A stretch of 64,000 nucleotides of DNA from Micromonospora sp. NBC_00389. GTDB lineage: Bacteria; Actinomycetota; Actinomycetes; Mycobacteriales; Micromonosporaceae. The notes under the pieces were generated by a model, which was not told where the DNA came from, did not search any database, and saw only the letters and a program-made list of their open reading frames with translations. Made by a program: the position numbers and the translations under genes. The stretch lies in the NCBI RefSeq assembly GCF_036059255.1, contig NZ_CP107947.1, positions 6,448,001-6,512,000 on the forward strand. Direction: 5' to 3'. Each line of letters starts with the position of its first letter. Position 1 is the stretch's first letter. Shown piece by piece: positions 26,271 to 35,229 of this stretch.

Positions 26271-26908
26271 GGCCGATCATCCTATCCGGACGACGCCGCC
26301 AGGGATGCCGGCGCCGATACGCCGTGCACCATCACGTCGCGCAATGTACGCCGCTACGGTCGCCGGGGCTGGACACATACATCCGCGCACACGACGATCC
26401 ATCCGAAGTGGACGGGCACGTGGCCACCGCGCTCCCGCGGCGACGGGCCGGCGGCGGGTCGGGTGTTGGCCGCGCGCACGGCATGTTTCGCCGCCGCAGT
26501 GCCTCGGACGCCAGTGCGGCCACGGCCGATGCGACGACGAGGTGGTCGGCGTGGCCGCCGATCGCCTGTGGGGCGAGGACTAGCTAGATGCCGTTCGTTA
26601 CACCGCAACAAACGCCACAGAACCGAAGAAACTACTAGACGACGTCACGGTGGAGGACGCCAACAGCAGGCTGGACGGGCCGGAGCCGTTCAGCGTCGTC
26701 TACTGCGGCACCACCGAGCAGCCGGAGACGAGCGCGCGCTACCGCCGAGTCCTGGAGCAGGCCGGCTACCAGGTCGACGCGGACCCGCTCGGCGAGAACA
26801 TGCTCTTGAGAGCCCGTCTTGTGCTGGTTGGACTCCGCGCCCCGGTCGGGATCCCGCCCTGATTCCGGTTACGCCGCCCCGCGTCGCCGTAATATGCACG
26901 GCGGTGGC
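26271..26908. other. About 640 bases with only broken coding traces
   Basis: A plus-strand frame reads VVGVAADRLWGED, then a stop at about 26580, then continues in the same frame through LDAVRYTATNATEPKKLL into the short frame at 26650. This looks like one former gene with a nonsense change, but the family was not recognised. The rest is featureless. Confidence 0.4.
26650..26862 (+). pseudogene. Short frame, probable C-terminal remnant of an unknown gene
   Basis: A 70-codon frame starting GTG 26650 encodes VEDANSRLDGPEPFSVVYCG and then RYRRVLEQAGYQVDADPLG, protein-like sequence with GC-rich third positions. The same frame stays open upstream to a TAG at about 26580, across which sequence character continues, suggesting a broken longer gene. 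No ribosome site for the GTG. Family unknown. Confidence 0.3.
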
Positions 26909-28564
26909 TCAGTGGCCACGGAACGCCTCCTCCAGCCACCACGAGCCGCGCTCGGCGCAGACCTTGGCGTCGACCACCAGCGGCCGGGTACGGGGACCAG
27001 CGAGCCAGCGGCGTACCGGCTCGAGATCGTCGACGGTCCGGACGGTCAACCCGTCGCAGCCGTAACCACGGGCGATCGCGGCCAGGTCGGTCTCGGGGAA
27101 GGTGACCGTCTCCAACGGGTGCCCGTCCGGGCCGAAGTGGTGCACCTCGGCGCCGTACGCCGCGTCGTCGTAGATCACCACGAGGAGGGGTAGCGCCAGC
27201 CGGACGGCGGTGACCAGTTCGGACGCGGACATGACGAAGCCACCGTCGCCGACCGCGGCGACGGTGAGCCGGTCCGGCCGGGCGACCGCCGCGCCGAGCG
27301 CACTGGCCAGGCCGAGCCCGATCGACTGGAACGCCTGGGTGAAACAGAAGCCGGCCACGTCCGGCACATCGAGCCACATCGACGGGTAGCCCATGAAGTT
27401 GCCGGAGTCGACCACCACCGTCCGGTCGGGCGGCAGCAGGTCGTCCAGGGCGGCCGAGAGCGTCCTCGGGTCGATCGTCGCCGCGCCGGCTCGCGCCGAC
27501 CCACCCTCGTCCCGGTACGGGACCGCCCGCCACCGGCCGTGGTCGCGAATCCGTTGTGCCAGCTCCGGCGTACGCCAGCCGCCGGCCCCGGCGTCCACAG
27601 GCCCCGTGGAGCCGGCGCCCAGCCGACCGAGCACCGCCTCGGCGACCGCCGCTACCTCGCCGGCCACCGTCAGGTCAACCGGGCGGTTCACCCCGAACGC
27701 GGCCGGGTCGTGGTCTACCTGGACGACGACGGCGGAGGGCGGGATCAGCTCGCCGTGCCGGGTGGTCCACATGTTCAGCGTGCTGCCCCATGCGACGACC
27801 AGGTCCGCCGCGCCGATCAGCTCGGCGGCGAGCGGGGTGGCGAAGCCGCCGGCCACGTCGATGTTCCACGGATTCCCGGCGAACAGTCCCTTCGCCGCGG
27901 CCGAGACCGCGAGCAGCGCGCCGCACGCGTCGGCGAGCCGGGTCAGCGGTTCCCGGGCCGCCCGGGCGCCCCGACCCGCGATGAAGACCGGTCGACGTGC
28001 GGCCTGGAGCGCGGCCAGCAACGGCTCGACCTGCGGGGCGGTGGCCGGGGTCGGCGCGACCGCAGGGACCGGGCCGGACCATGGTTCGGTCACGGTGTGC
28101 TGCACCTCCAACGGGAGGCCCAGCACCACCGTCGCGCCCCGGGCGGCGGCTCGGTACGCCGCGCCCGCGTCCTCGGCCGCGTGCGTCGCGCGTACCCGGT
28201 GGAAGTCGGCCCCGACCGAGGTGGCGAGCGCCGGCAGGTCGATGAAGAAGTTCGACCGGGGCGCGGTCGCCTCCGGGGCCAGGACCACCATCGGGGTACG
28301 GCTCTTCGCGGCCTCGGTGAGGCCGGTCAGCGCGTTGGTGACGCCCGGACCCTGGTGCACCGAGAGCAGGCCCACCGTCCCGGAGGTGCGGGCGTACCCG
28401 TCCGCCATGCTCGCCGCGCCGCCCTCGTGGGCCGCCGCCACGAACCGGGCGCCGGCCGCCACAAGCGCGTTCGTGACATGGAAGTTGCCGCTGCCGACCA
28501 CCCCGAAGACGTACCGTGCGCCGTGTCCGTACAGAACCCGCCCGACCACCTCGGCTACCCGCAT
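26909..28564 (-). CDS. ThDP-dependent enzyme (acetolactate synthase / benzoylformate decarboxylase-like)
   Basis: 551 residues with the three domains of ThDP enzymes. The pyrimidine-binding domain (about 1-170) has the catalytic glutamate segment AAHEGGAASMADGYAR. The central domain (about 180-330) has VFIAGRGAR. The pyrophosphate-binding domain (about 370-530) has VGDGGFVMS, then IYDDAAYG in place of the common GDG...NN pair. ATG 28564 starts right at the conserved domain. It lies 13 bases after the cyclase gene, so they share a transcript. It probably decarboxylates or condenses a 2-oxo acid; the substrate is unknown. The FAD-binding signs of true acetolactate synthases are not evident. Confidence 0.85.
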   Translation of the reverse strand: MRVAEVVGRVLYGHGARYVFGVVGSGNFHVTNALVAAGARFVAAAHEGGAASMADGYARTSGTVGLLSVHQGPGVTNALTGLTEAAKSRTPMVVLAPEATAPRSNFFIDLPALATSVGADFHRVRATHAAEDAGAAYRAAARGATVVLGLPLEVQHTVTEPWSGPVPAVAPTPATAPQVEPLLAALQAARRPVFIAGRGARAAREPLTRLADACGALLAVSAAAKGLFAGNPWNIDVAGGFATPLAAELIGAADLVVAWGSTLNMWTTRHGELIPPSAVVVQVDHDPAAFGVNRPVDLTVAGEVAAVAEAVLGRLGAGSTGPVDAGAGGWRTPELAQRIRDHGRWRAVPYRDEGGSARAGAATIDPRTLSAALDDLLPPDRTVVVDSGNFMGYPSMWLDVPDVAGFCFTQAFQSIGLGLASALGAAVARPDRLTVAAVGDGGFVMSASELVTAVRLALPLLVVIYDDAAYGAEVHHFGPDGHPLETVTFPETDLAAIARGYGCDGLTVRTVDDLEPVRRWLAGPRTRPLVVDAKVCAERGSWWLEEAFRGH

Positions 28565-28577
28565 CTGTGGCCCGGTC

Positions 28578-29339
28578 CTACCGTTCGACCAGCGCGAGGA
28601 CCCGGCACGGGCTGCCGGACCCGGAGACGATCGGCAGTGGTCCGGCAATCACCACCGCGCCGGTCGCCGGCAACTGCGCCAGGTTACGTAGCTGGGTCAG
28701 GCCGTACTTATCCTGGCCGAGCAGGAACGAGTGGCACGGGAACGGCGGGTCGAATGAATGCGCAGCGCCCGCGTCGGTCCCGACCGTCTCCACCCCGACG
28801 CCCTGGATCGGCGACTCCTCGGCCAGCCAGCGGGCGCACTCGACGGAGATGCCCGGGGTACGCCCGGCGTTGGCGTACCGCTCCGGGTCGTCGCCGTACG
28901 CGTCCCAGCCGGTGCGGTAGAGCAGCCAGCCACCGGTGGGCAGGGCACCGTGTTCCGCCTCCCACACCTTGATGTGCTCGACCTCGAGCAGGAAGTCAGG
29001 GTCGTCGGCGGCGTCGGCGGCGTGGTCGATCACCACCGCCGGGGCGATCAACTGGCTCACCGGAACCTGCGACACGTCCGCGCCCTTTTGACCGGTGACC
29101 CAGTGCACCGGGGCGTCGAAGTGGGTACCGGTGTGCTCGCCGGTGGAGAAGTTGTTCCAGTACCAGGCCGGACCGCGGTCGTCGTACCGGCTGATCTCGC
29201 TGAGCCGGAACGGCCAGGTCTGGCCGAACTGCTCGGGCAGACCCAGGATCGGGGTCTGGTCCGAGAGCGGAGCGGTGAGGTCGACAACCTGGATCCGGCC
29301 GCTGGAAAGAGCGGCAACAAACTCCTGCAGCACCGTCAT
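28578..29339 (-). CDS. Metal-dependent cyclase-family hydrolase (kynurenine formamidase / isatin hydrolase-like)
   Basis: 253 residues of the cyclase family. It carries the metal-binding signature HTGTHFDAPVHW (HxGTHxDxPxH), which binds zinc or manganese, and the family's end section FPCHSFLLGQDKYGLTQL. Members open amide or lactam bonds, for example N-formylkynurenine or isatin. It is the first gene of a two-gene operon with a ThDP enzyme; hydrolysis to a 2-oxo acid followed by ThDP chemistry would be a logical short pathway. The substrate assignment is only a guess. ATG 29339 fits the family start. Confidence 0.88.
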   Translation of the reverse strand: MTVLQEFVAALSSGRIQVVDLTAPLSDQTPILGLPEQFGQTWPFRLSEISRYDDRGPAWYWNNFSTGEHTGTHFDAPVHWVTGQKGADVSQVPVSQLIAPAVVIDHAADAADDPDFLLEVEHIKVWEAEHGALPTGGWLLYRTGWDAYGDDPERYANAGRTPGISVECARWLAEESPIQGVGVETVGTDAGAAHSFDPPFPCHSFLLGQDKYGLTQLRNLAQLPATGAVVIAGPLPIVSGSGSPCRVLALVER

Positions 29340-29539
29340 GCGGCGACGGTACACCGCGCCCCCGCTCCACGATGGACCCTCGAACGGGGGCGTGTCAGCG
29401 GCGCTGCCCCGTCCCCGCGGCTCGTGGGCCGGGGAGCGGCTCCCGGGCCCCGTCGTGCGGCGCGGTCGTCGTACGCCCCCGGCGGTGGCCGCCCATTCCG
29501 GACGGGGGCGGTGGCGACCTGTACCTGTCTCGCCTGTCG

Positions 29540-30052
29540 TCAGCGAGCCGGGCCGCGTCTGCCCAGCCGCCATCCCACCATCGTCCAACATGCACCCCAA
29601 ACCAGGAAGAACGGCGACCACAGCAACAGATCCCAGCGCGCGAGGTCGCGAGCCAATGCGGCATGCTCGGCCGGTGGCGGGCGGACCCCGGCCAGCAGCA
29701 GCGCGTCGCCGACGAAGCCGAACCCCAGCACCCCGATCGACCGGGCGATCATCAAGACCCCCAGCGTCCAGGCGATCGCGAGTAGCAGACGGCGCGGGAG
29801 GGCCACGCCCCCGGGTCGGACGGTGGCTAGCGCAACGATCACGCCGGCCACCGCGGCACCGGCCAGCACCCAATGGCTCGCCACGAACAGCGGATCACGC
29901 GCCAGCAGCCGTTCGCGCAGTTGCGGAGGCAGCGGGTCCTTGTCGGCCAGCGCATTGGCCCCCAGCGCCTGCGCGAGCTTCATCGACCCGTAGGTCGCCG
30001 CGCACACCGCCGCCCCGTACGCGCCCACCCGCGCCCGATCAGCTGACGACAC
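29540..30052 (-). CDS. Four-helix membrane protein of unknown function
   Basis: 170 residues with about four hydrophobic helices (near 10-28, 58-78, 85-110 and 142-165). The central segment LRERLLARDPLFVASHWVL is typical of small actinobacterial DUF3995-like membrane proteins, though I cannot assign the family with confidence. GTG 30052 overlaps the end of the preceding gene by 14 bases, so the two membrane proteins are co-expressed. Confidence 0.65.
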   Translation of the reverse strand: MSSADRARVGAYGAAVCAATYGSMKLAQALGANALADKDPLPPQLRERLLARDPLFVASHWVLAGAAVAGVIVALATVRPGGVALPRRLLLAIAWTLGVLMIARSIGVLGFGFVGDALLLAGVRPPPAEHAALARDLARWDLLLWSPFFLVWGACWTMVGWRLGRRGPAR

Positions 30053-30494
30053 GTCGTCTCGTCGCCACAGCGTAGGACTGGATCATCGCCAGGAACAGCC
30101 CGGTCACAACGACCCCGAGGATCCCGTGGTACCACCGCCAGCCCACACCGATGCCGACGAACCCATCCACGATCATGATCGCTGCGCCGCCGCCGGCGGC
30201 AAGTAGCATCCCGACCAGCACCAGCAGCATCAAGATTCTCGGCACCCTGCGCCCCAGCTGCGTGACCGTGGCGACGGCGAGGCATGCACCCATCACGCCG
30301 GACGCGGTCGCAAACCACTGTGCTGTGGCCGCATCCATGAAATAACCTTCGGTCTCGGCAGCCGATACGGGCGGGCCGCCCGGAAACCCGAGCCGGGCCT
30401 GTAGGGCAAAGGCGGCCTTCCCTGCGGCGTAACCGAGGAACAGCACCGCCATCGCGTAGGCCGGCCAGCGTCGTGGGCGAACAGACTCAACCAT
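30039..30494 (-). CDS. Small multi-pass membrane protein
   Basis: 151 residues from ATG 30494, four predicted helices (near 10-30, 55-75, 85-107, 112-135). TACGGT lies eight bases before this ATG, fitting a -10 box of a leaderless transcript; a GTG at 30515 would add seven residues. No family recognised. Followed directly by the overlapping gene at 29540-30052, probably a two-subunit membrane complex. Confidence 0.65.
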   Translation of the reverse strand: MVESVRPRRWPAYAMAVLFLGYAAGKAAFALQARLGFPGGPPVSAAETEGYFMDAATAQWFATASGVMGACLAVATVTQLGRRVPRILMLLVLVGMLLAAGGGAAIMIVDGFVGIGVGWRWYHGILGVVVTGLFLAMIQSYAVATRRRVVS

Positions 30495-31275
30495 GGCTGC
30501 GACCGTAGCCGCCACACACCGGGCGCCAACTCCCGCAAGCGAGGGAGGCGCCTACTCCGCAGGAGCGAGCACGGCAGCTCCTCGTGGATCGAGTCGACGT
30601 TCGCCACGGTGCGGCACCACACCAAGATCACTCGCGGGCGGCCGGATGGTTATCGGGTTCACGCCGCCCAGCACTGCCCGCGCGCCTGAACGTCCCACAC
30701 CTCGTCTCCCTCGTCCGCGCCGGCCCGGTCTTCGAGGTCGGCAAACTGCCCTCCGACTCGCTCCACGGCGTTCTTCTCCTGCGGCATGACTTCGGCGACG
30801 ACGTCGTTTGCGTCGATGCCGACCTGCTCGGCCACGGTCCGTGCCACGGTCGCGTTGTTGACGGTGAGGAGGGAGAACCGGCGTCAGGCCAGGACTCGCA
30901 CGCTGACCGATCGGCGTCGGCCCTCTTCCCACCCGCGAGCGTCTCGACCTCCTAGCACGCGGAGGCCCCGGCTGCAGGTCTTCATCGACCTGCCAGACCC
31001 AGTGTGAACCGCCAATGCCCCGCGCCAGGCCCTACACCCTCAACTGTGAAGCGCCGCTTTCGTGCGTTCTGAGGTCGGTTACGGCCGGACGGCGACGTGG
31101 GCGACGAACGCCCGCCACGACGCCGGCCCGAAGGCCAGCCCGACGTGGCGCTGCGGGACGCGCGGCACTGGGCGACCGGCCGATAGCCGACCAAACACTC
31201 CACGCAACACCACCTCGACGCAGCTGCGCCGACGATTCCGCGCGGATCTTGGACAGTTTCCGTTACCCACTAACT
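30495..31275. other. Gene graveyard: fragments without an intact gene
   Basis: About 780 bases holding the ATPase and DUF397 remnants listed separately. A further minus-strand stretch near 30610 reads MILVWCRTVANVDSIHEEL, protein-like but not recognised. No promoter or intact gene seen. Confidence 0.55.
30659..30880 (-). pseudogene. Fragment of a heavy-metal P1B-type ATPase
   Basis: The frame reads LLTVNNATVARTVAEQVGID, then DVVAEVMPQEKNAVERV. In CopA-type ATPases this is the segment after the phosphorylation domain (usually MLTGDN...A..GID...AE.LP..K). Here TGDN has become TVNN, and the next expected motif (GDGINDAP) is absent before the stop. It is a decayed internal fragment of about 70 codons; the rest of the gene is missing. 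Confidence 0.65.
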
Positions 31276-31290
31276 GTTCAGTCCCATGAC
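31079..31290 (-). pseudogene. Degenerate DUF397-like gene interrupted by the IS481-type element
   Basis: The end of the frame, HVGLAFGPASWRAFVAHV, matches the C-terminal half of DUF397 (a small actinobacterial domain found beside helix-turn-helix regulators), and SCVEVV upstream matches its centre. The stretch in between looks frameshifted, and the left end of the mobile element replaces the N-terminus. No partner helix-turn-helix regulator remains. Confidence 0.4.
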
Positions 31291-31982
31291 CTCTGTCGCA
31301 GTTCATGTCCCGGTTCCTGTGTCACAAGATCAGCTTTGTAGGTGGGGGTGCGTTGTCGGGCTTGACTGCAAGCCATGGCGACTCGGCGTCAGGTCATGAG
31401 CGCGGTGGATGCCCTGCTCACCGCAGGGGTGAAAATCGATAACGTGCAGCAGTGGTGTCGAGACAACGGGGTCAACCCGCGCACGTTCTACCGACACCGG
31501 GCGCGGATCGAGGCCGAGGGTGCGTGGCGACCCCGATCGAGCCGGCCGCACCACAGCCCGGGCCAGGCCCCGCCGGAACTGGACGCCTGGATCTGCAAGC
31601 TGCGCGCCGAGTTGGGCGTGGACAACGGCGCGGATCACATCCACGACGAACTGGTGCGCATCCACGCCGAGACCAGCCCCGCGTGGTCGGTGCCGTCACG
31701 ATCCACGATCAACCGGGTGCTGTCGCGCCATGACCTGCTGCACCGCAACCCTGCCAAAAGGCCGCGCTGTTCCTGGCGCCGCTTCGCCTACGCCCAACCC
31801 CGCGACTGCTACCAGATCGACGCGACCATGATCACTCTCACCGACGGTCGTCTCGTCGCCGTGTTCGACGTCATCGACGACTGCACCCGCATGCTCGTGA
31901 CCTGCCACGCCGCCACCGCCGAAACCGCCACCGCCGCGATCGCCGCCACCGGCCACGCCATCACCAACCACGGCGCACAGGT
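31276..31982 (+). mobile_element. Truncated IS481-type insertion sequence
   Basis: The left end probably lies near 31276 (TGTTCAGTCCCATGACC, an IS481-like terminal sequence; boundary approximate). The element carries the 5' two thirds of a transposase gene and stops abruptly near 31982, where it joins the 3' region of an opposite-strand glycosidase gene. No right end was found, so a deletion or rearrangement removed it. Confidence 0.65.
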
Positions 31983-32094
31983 GGCGCTCCAGCCGCTGCT
32001 CACCTGCTGCCAGCCGGTGGGCCAGGTCCAGGTGAGCGTCCAGCCGTTGATCGGGCTCGTCCCGTTGTTGGTGATCTCGATGCCGCCGATGTAG
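31375..32094 (+). pseudogene. Truncated IS481-type transposase with antisense tail
   Basis: The first 200 codons encode an N-terminal helix-turn-helix (NVQQWCRDNGVNPRTFYRHR) and the beginning of the DDE integrase core, with the first aspartate in CYQIDAT and the second in VFDVIDDCTRM. The third catalytic residue (Glu) and the rest are missing. The frame then runs for about 38 codons through DNA that is the reverse strand of a cellulose-binding domain. The protein cannot be an active transposase. Confidence 0.85.
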
Positions 32095-33878
32095 CCGTTG
32101 CCCCAGTCGCTGTTGGTGGTGAAGCGGACGGTGCACGCGCTCGCGGCCGGGCTGCCGGTGGCGAAGGTGAGCGGCGGTGAGGCCCAGGACACCCGGCCGG
32201 CGGTGTCGCGGGCCAGCACGTTGACGGTGTACCTGGTGCCCGGCACCAGGTTGCCGACCGTGAACGAGGTGGCCGCCGTCTCGCCGAGTTGCTCGCCGAT
32301 CGCACCGTTCTGCCGGTACACCTCGTACTTCGCGATCGGGCTGGCGCCCGGTGCGGCCGCCGGCCAGGAGATCGTCGCAGTCCGGTCGGCAACGCCGCTG
32401 GCGGTGGGCTGACCCGGCGCCGAGGGCCGCCCGGCGGTCGAGCCGGCTGGGCGAAGCACCAGCGTGGTCAGCGAGTACGGCGGCAGCGTCCGGCTGGTCG
32501 CGGAGCCGGACTGGCCGGTGGCGATGCCGGTGGCGCCGTTGGCGAGGGTGGACACCGTTGGCGCGTCGGCGGCCGGGGTGAACCCCGCGTAGTCGATGGT
32601 GACCGGATGCGCCGTGTCCGGGTCCTTGTTGACCAGCAGCAACGCGAGGTCACCATTGCCCCGGCGGACGGCGTGCGCGGTGACCAGCGGCTGGTCGGTG
32701 CCGGCGCGGACGAACTGGTCACCGGGCTGGGCGAAGCGCTTCATCATGGTCAGCCCGTGGTACGGCGCGAACGGCGTGTTCAGCGGCGGCTCGCAGACCG
32801 AGCCGTCCTCGGTGCAAGCGCCGCTGGAGAGCATGCCGAAGTCGCCGTAGTCGGTCTGGCCCGCCACCTCCGACACGGTGCCGATGCCGTTGTGCACGTT
32901 CCACCAGTGGGCGGTGAAGATGCCGTTCTCCAGCAGCCCGCTGTAGGCGTCGGCCAGGAAGTGCGCCGCCGGCTGGGTGGTCCGGCCGGCGTCGACGTTC
33001 AGCTCGGTGAAGCTGATGCCGATGCGTGCGGCGTTCGGGCCGGCGTACCGGGTGAGCTGCTCCCGGAGCAGGTGGGTTGCGTCGGGGATGTGGCTGGTCC
33101 GGGCCAGCGACTCCGCGGCGGTGCCAACCGGGTACCAGTGCACGTCCACGAAGTCGATCTTCGGGCCGGCGAGGGAGAGCACGGTCTGGTTCCAGGAGCC
33201 GGGGTCGCTGCCGGCGGTGATCCCGTCCGGCCAGTTGCCCGGCATCGTCAGCACCGCGCCGACCTTGATGCTCGAGTCGACGGCCTTCATCGCGTCGGCG
33301 TACTCGACGACCAGCCTCGCGTACTGGGTCGCGCTCTTGTCCGGGTGGTCGTCCGCCTCCCAGGCAGCTCCATAGTGGCCGTTGCCGTAGTTCTCGTTGC
33401 CGACCGTCCAGTACCTCGCGCCGTAGCCCTTGGTCACGTTGGCGTACCGCACCCAGTCTGCGGCCTCGGCCGGCGAGCCGGTGCCGTAGTTCGCGATGAT
33501 CATCGGTTGCGCGCCGACCCGCCGGACCGCCGCCATGAAGGTGTCGAAGTCGGTCCCCGGTGCGACGTAACCGCCGGGCGCGGTGTGGTCCTTCCAGTGG
33601 TAGATGTCGGCGTACGAGCCGCCTGGGTAGCGCATCATCTGCACGCCGGCGTCGCGCAGCAGGTCCGACGTCTCGGCGCTGCCGAGATGCTGGTCCCAGA
33701 TGGCGTGGTTGACGCCCAGTGCGGTGGCGGGCACCGTCGCCAGCCCCGCGCGGGCGTTCACGGTCACGGCGACCGGGTCGGGTGCCGCGCTGGCGGTCGG
33801 TGGGTTGATACCGGAGAGCGCGCCCACTGCGAGCAGCAGGCTCGCCAGGAGTGCCGCGCGGGCTTTCGGGTTCTGCAT
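31809..33878 (-). CDS. Secreted glycoside hydrolase (arabinofuranosidase-like clan A) with FN3 and truncated CBM2
   Basis: 689 residues. Signal peptide 1-31 (ends TASAA). A TIM-barrel of clan A type has the acid/base segment WTVGNENYG (E162) and the nucleophile segment SFTELN (E292), close to GH51/GH30/GH39-like arabinofuranosidases. A beta-sandwich follows, then a fibronectin type III domain (about 480-575) and the first half of a family 2 carbohydrate-binding module (about 580-632). The last 57 residues are nonsense, read from the opposite strand of a truncated transposase. The enzyme should attack plant hemicellulose, but its cellulose-binding module is broken. Family number uncertain. Confidence 0.85.
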   Translation of the reverse strand: MQNPKARAALLASLLLAVGALSGINPPTASAAPDPVAVTVNARAGLATVPATALGVNHAIWDQHLGSAETSDLLRDAGVQMMRYPGGSYADIYHWKDHTAPGGYVAPGTDFDTFMAAVRRVGAQPMIIANYGTGSPAEAADWVRYANVTKGYGARYWTVGNENYGNGHYGAAWEADDHPDKSATQYARLVVEYADAMKAVDSSIKVGAVLTMPGNWPDGITAGSDPGSWNQTVLSLAGPKIDFVDVHWYPVGTAAESLARTSHIPDATHLLREQLTRYAGPNAARIGISFTELNVDAGRTTQPAAHFLADAYSGLLENGIFTAHWWNVHNGIGTVSEVAGQTDYGDFGMLSSGACTEDGSVCEPPLNTPFAPYHGLTMMKRFAQPGDQFVRAGTDQPLVTAHAVRRGNGDLALLLVNKDPDTAHPVTIDYAGFTPAADAPTVSTLANGATGIATGQSGSATSRTLPPYSLTTLVLRPAGSTAGRPSAPGQPTASGVADRTATISWPAAAPGASPIAKYEVYRQNGAIGEQLGETAATSFTVGNLVPGTRYTVNVLARDTAGRVSWASPPLTFATGSPAASACTVRFTTNSDWGNGYIGGIEITNNGTSPINGWTLTWTWPTGWQQVSSGWSATCAPWLVMAWPVAAIAAVAVSAVAAWQVTSMRVQSSMTSNTATRRPSVRVIMVASIW

Positions 33879-34139
33879 GGGCTGGGTTCCTTCGGCGGAA
33901 ATGGGTCGCCCAGCCGGTCAGGGTGCAGCGCGGCGGCGGGCAGACTCGTGGACGGATGGCGCTCTTTGGTCCATCGCTCGTTTCACCCGTCCCCCGGAAT
34001 CCGTGCTGGATCCCGGCTGCCCATTGGACGGACGTCACCCCCGCGCGCGCGGCATGTCATCGACGCACAAGAATCTCACGCTCGGTTCGCCGACCTCAAG
34101 GGAGTACGCGCCGGCCTGGTAGACCTGCGCCGTTGCGTC

Positions 34140-34301
34140 TCAAGGACGAGCGTCGTCATCGTCTCGCCCACCATGACCTGAGCGACGCCCGCGGACACTG
34201 ACGGCGGCCAGCAGAGTGACGACCGCCGCCGTCAACTGCAGCACGCCACCGAGCAGATCGACCAGGCTGGAGATGGCGGTAGCGTCGGGAACAAAGTCCA
34301 T
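34140..34301 (-). CDS. Small single-span membrane protein (53 residues)
   Basis: ATG 34301 has GGAGG five bases upstream, a strong site. The product starts MDFVPDATAISSLVDLL, has one hydrophobic helix (LLGGVLQLTAAVVTLLAAVSV) and a charged C-terminal tail (GGRDDDDARP). No family recognised. It sits alone between the glycosidase and a SanA-like gene. Confidence 0.55.
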   Translation of the reverse strand: MDFVPDATAISSLVDLLGGVLQLTAAVVTLLAAVSVRGRRSGHGGRDDDDARP

Positions 34302-34487
34302 GGCGGCCTCCGGGTTCGTGCCCACCGTCCGCTTCCTGCGGAAGGCCCTCCCCCAGGCCCAGCGGACAACCGCTTGAGCGCCGCCGTCATTGTGGCACCC
34401 TCCCGCATCCAAGCGGAAGGCGTGGACCGCGGGCCGCCACACCGCCCGGTCCCGGTCGTCGCGACGGAACCGGAATAATCCGGCGGC

Positions 34488-35195
34488 ATGCGGGGACGAT
34501 TCGGTGCGGTCAAGCGGTGGTACGGAAAGCGTCGGCGGTTCGTCCGCTACACGCTCCTCGCGCTGGTGGTTGGTGCGATCCTGCTGACCGGCGGCACGGT
34601 GGCCAGCGTGGCGTGGATCCGCGGTGACGCCGAGGGCCACCTCTACAGCGAGGCCGACGTACCGGATGCGCCGGTCGCCCTGGTACTGGGCACCAAGGTG
34701 GACGCGGATGGCACGCCGTCTCCGTTCCTCGCGGCCCGCTTGGAGATCGCGCGGCGGCTGTTCGACGGCGGCAAGGTCCGGGCGATCCTGGTGTCCGGCG
34801 ACAACATGAACGCCGACTACAACGAACCCGCCGCGATGCGGCGCTGGCTGGTCGACCGGGGCGTGCCGGCGCGGAAGGTGGTGCTCGACCACGCCGGCTT
34901 CGACACGTACGACTCCTGCGCACGGGCGGAGCAGATCTTCGGAGTGACGCATGCGACGGTCGTGACCCAGTCCTTCCACCTCCCCCGCGCCGTGGCGCTG
35001 TGCAGGCGCCTCGGCATCGACGCCAACGGCGTGGGCGACGAGACCGCGAAGCGGTACGCCCAGACGTGGCGGGTCAGCTCCTCCCGCGAGCACGGCGCCT
35101 GCCTCAAGGCCGCGCTGGACCTGGTCTCCGGTCGGGACCCGGCCCACCTCGGCCGCCGAGAGACCGGCATCGACGACGCCCTCCGGAGCGGCTGA
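34488..35195 (+). CDS. SanA/YdcF-family (DUF218) membrane protein
   Basis: 235 residues. A basic N-terminus and one transmembrane helix (about 22-43) precede a DUF218 domain: VALVLGTKV, the ILVSGDN segment, YNEPAAMRRWLVDRGVP, then TYDSCARAE and VVTQSFHLPRAVALCRRLG. SanA-type proteins affect envelope permeability (vancomycin exclusion in enterobacteria); the biochemical role is not settled. AATAAT (34474-34479) lies eight bases before the ATG with no ribosome site, so the mRNA may be leaderless. Confidence 0.88.
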   Translation: MRGRFGAVKRWYGKRRRFVRYTLLALVVGAILLTGGTVASVAWIRGDAEGHLYSEADVPDAPVALVLGTKVDADGTPSPFLAARLEIARRLFDGGKVRAILVSGDNMNADYNEPAAMRRWLVDRGVPARKVVLDHAGFDTYDSCARAEQIFGVTHATVVTQSFHLPRAVALCRRLGIDANGVGDETAKRYAQTWRVSSSREHGACLKAALDLVSGRDPAHLGRRETGIDDALRSG

Positions 35196-35229
35196 GAACG
35201 AACGCCGAACTGCGCGGAGAGTCCTTCCG

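Noticed and set aside
30584..30955. Plus-strand frame over the ATPase fragment
   Set aside because: Antisense shadow; the minus strand has the P1B ATPase-like motif.
31375..32094. An intact 239-residue transposase
   Set aside because: The last 38 codons are antisense to a cellulose-binding domain and the third catalytic residue is missing.
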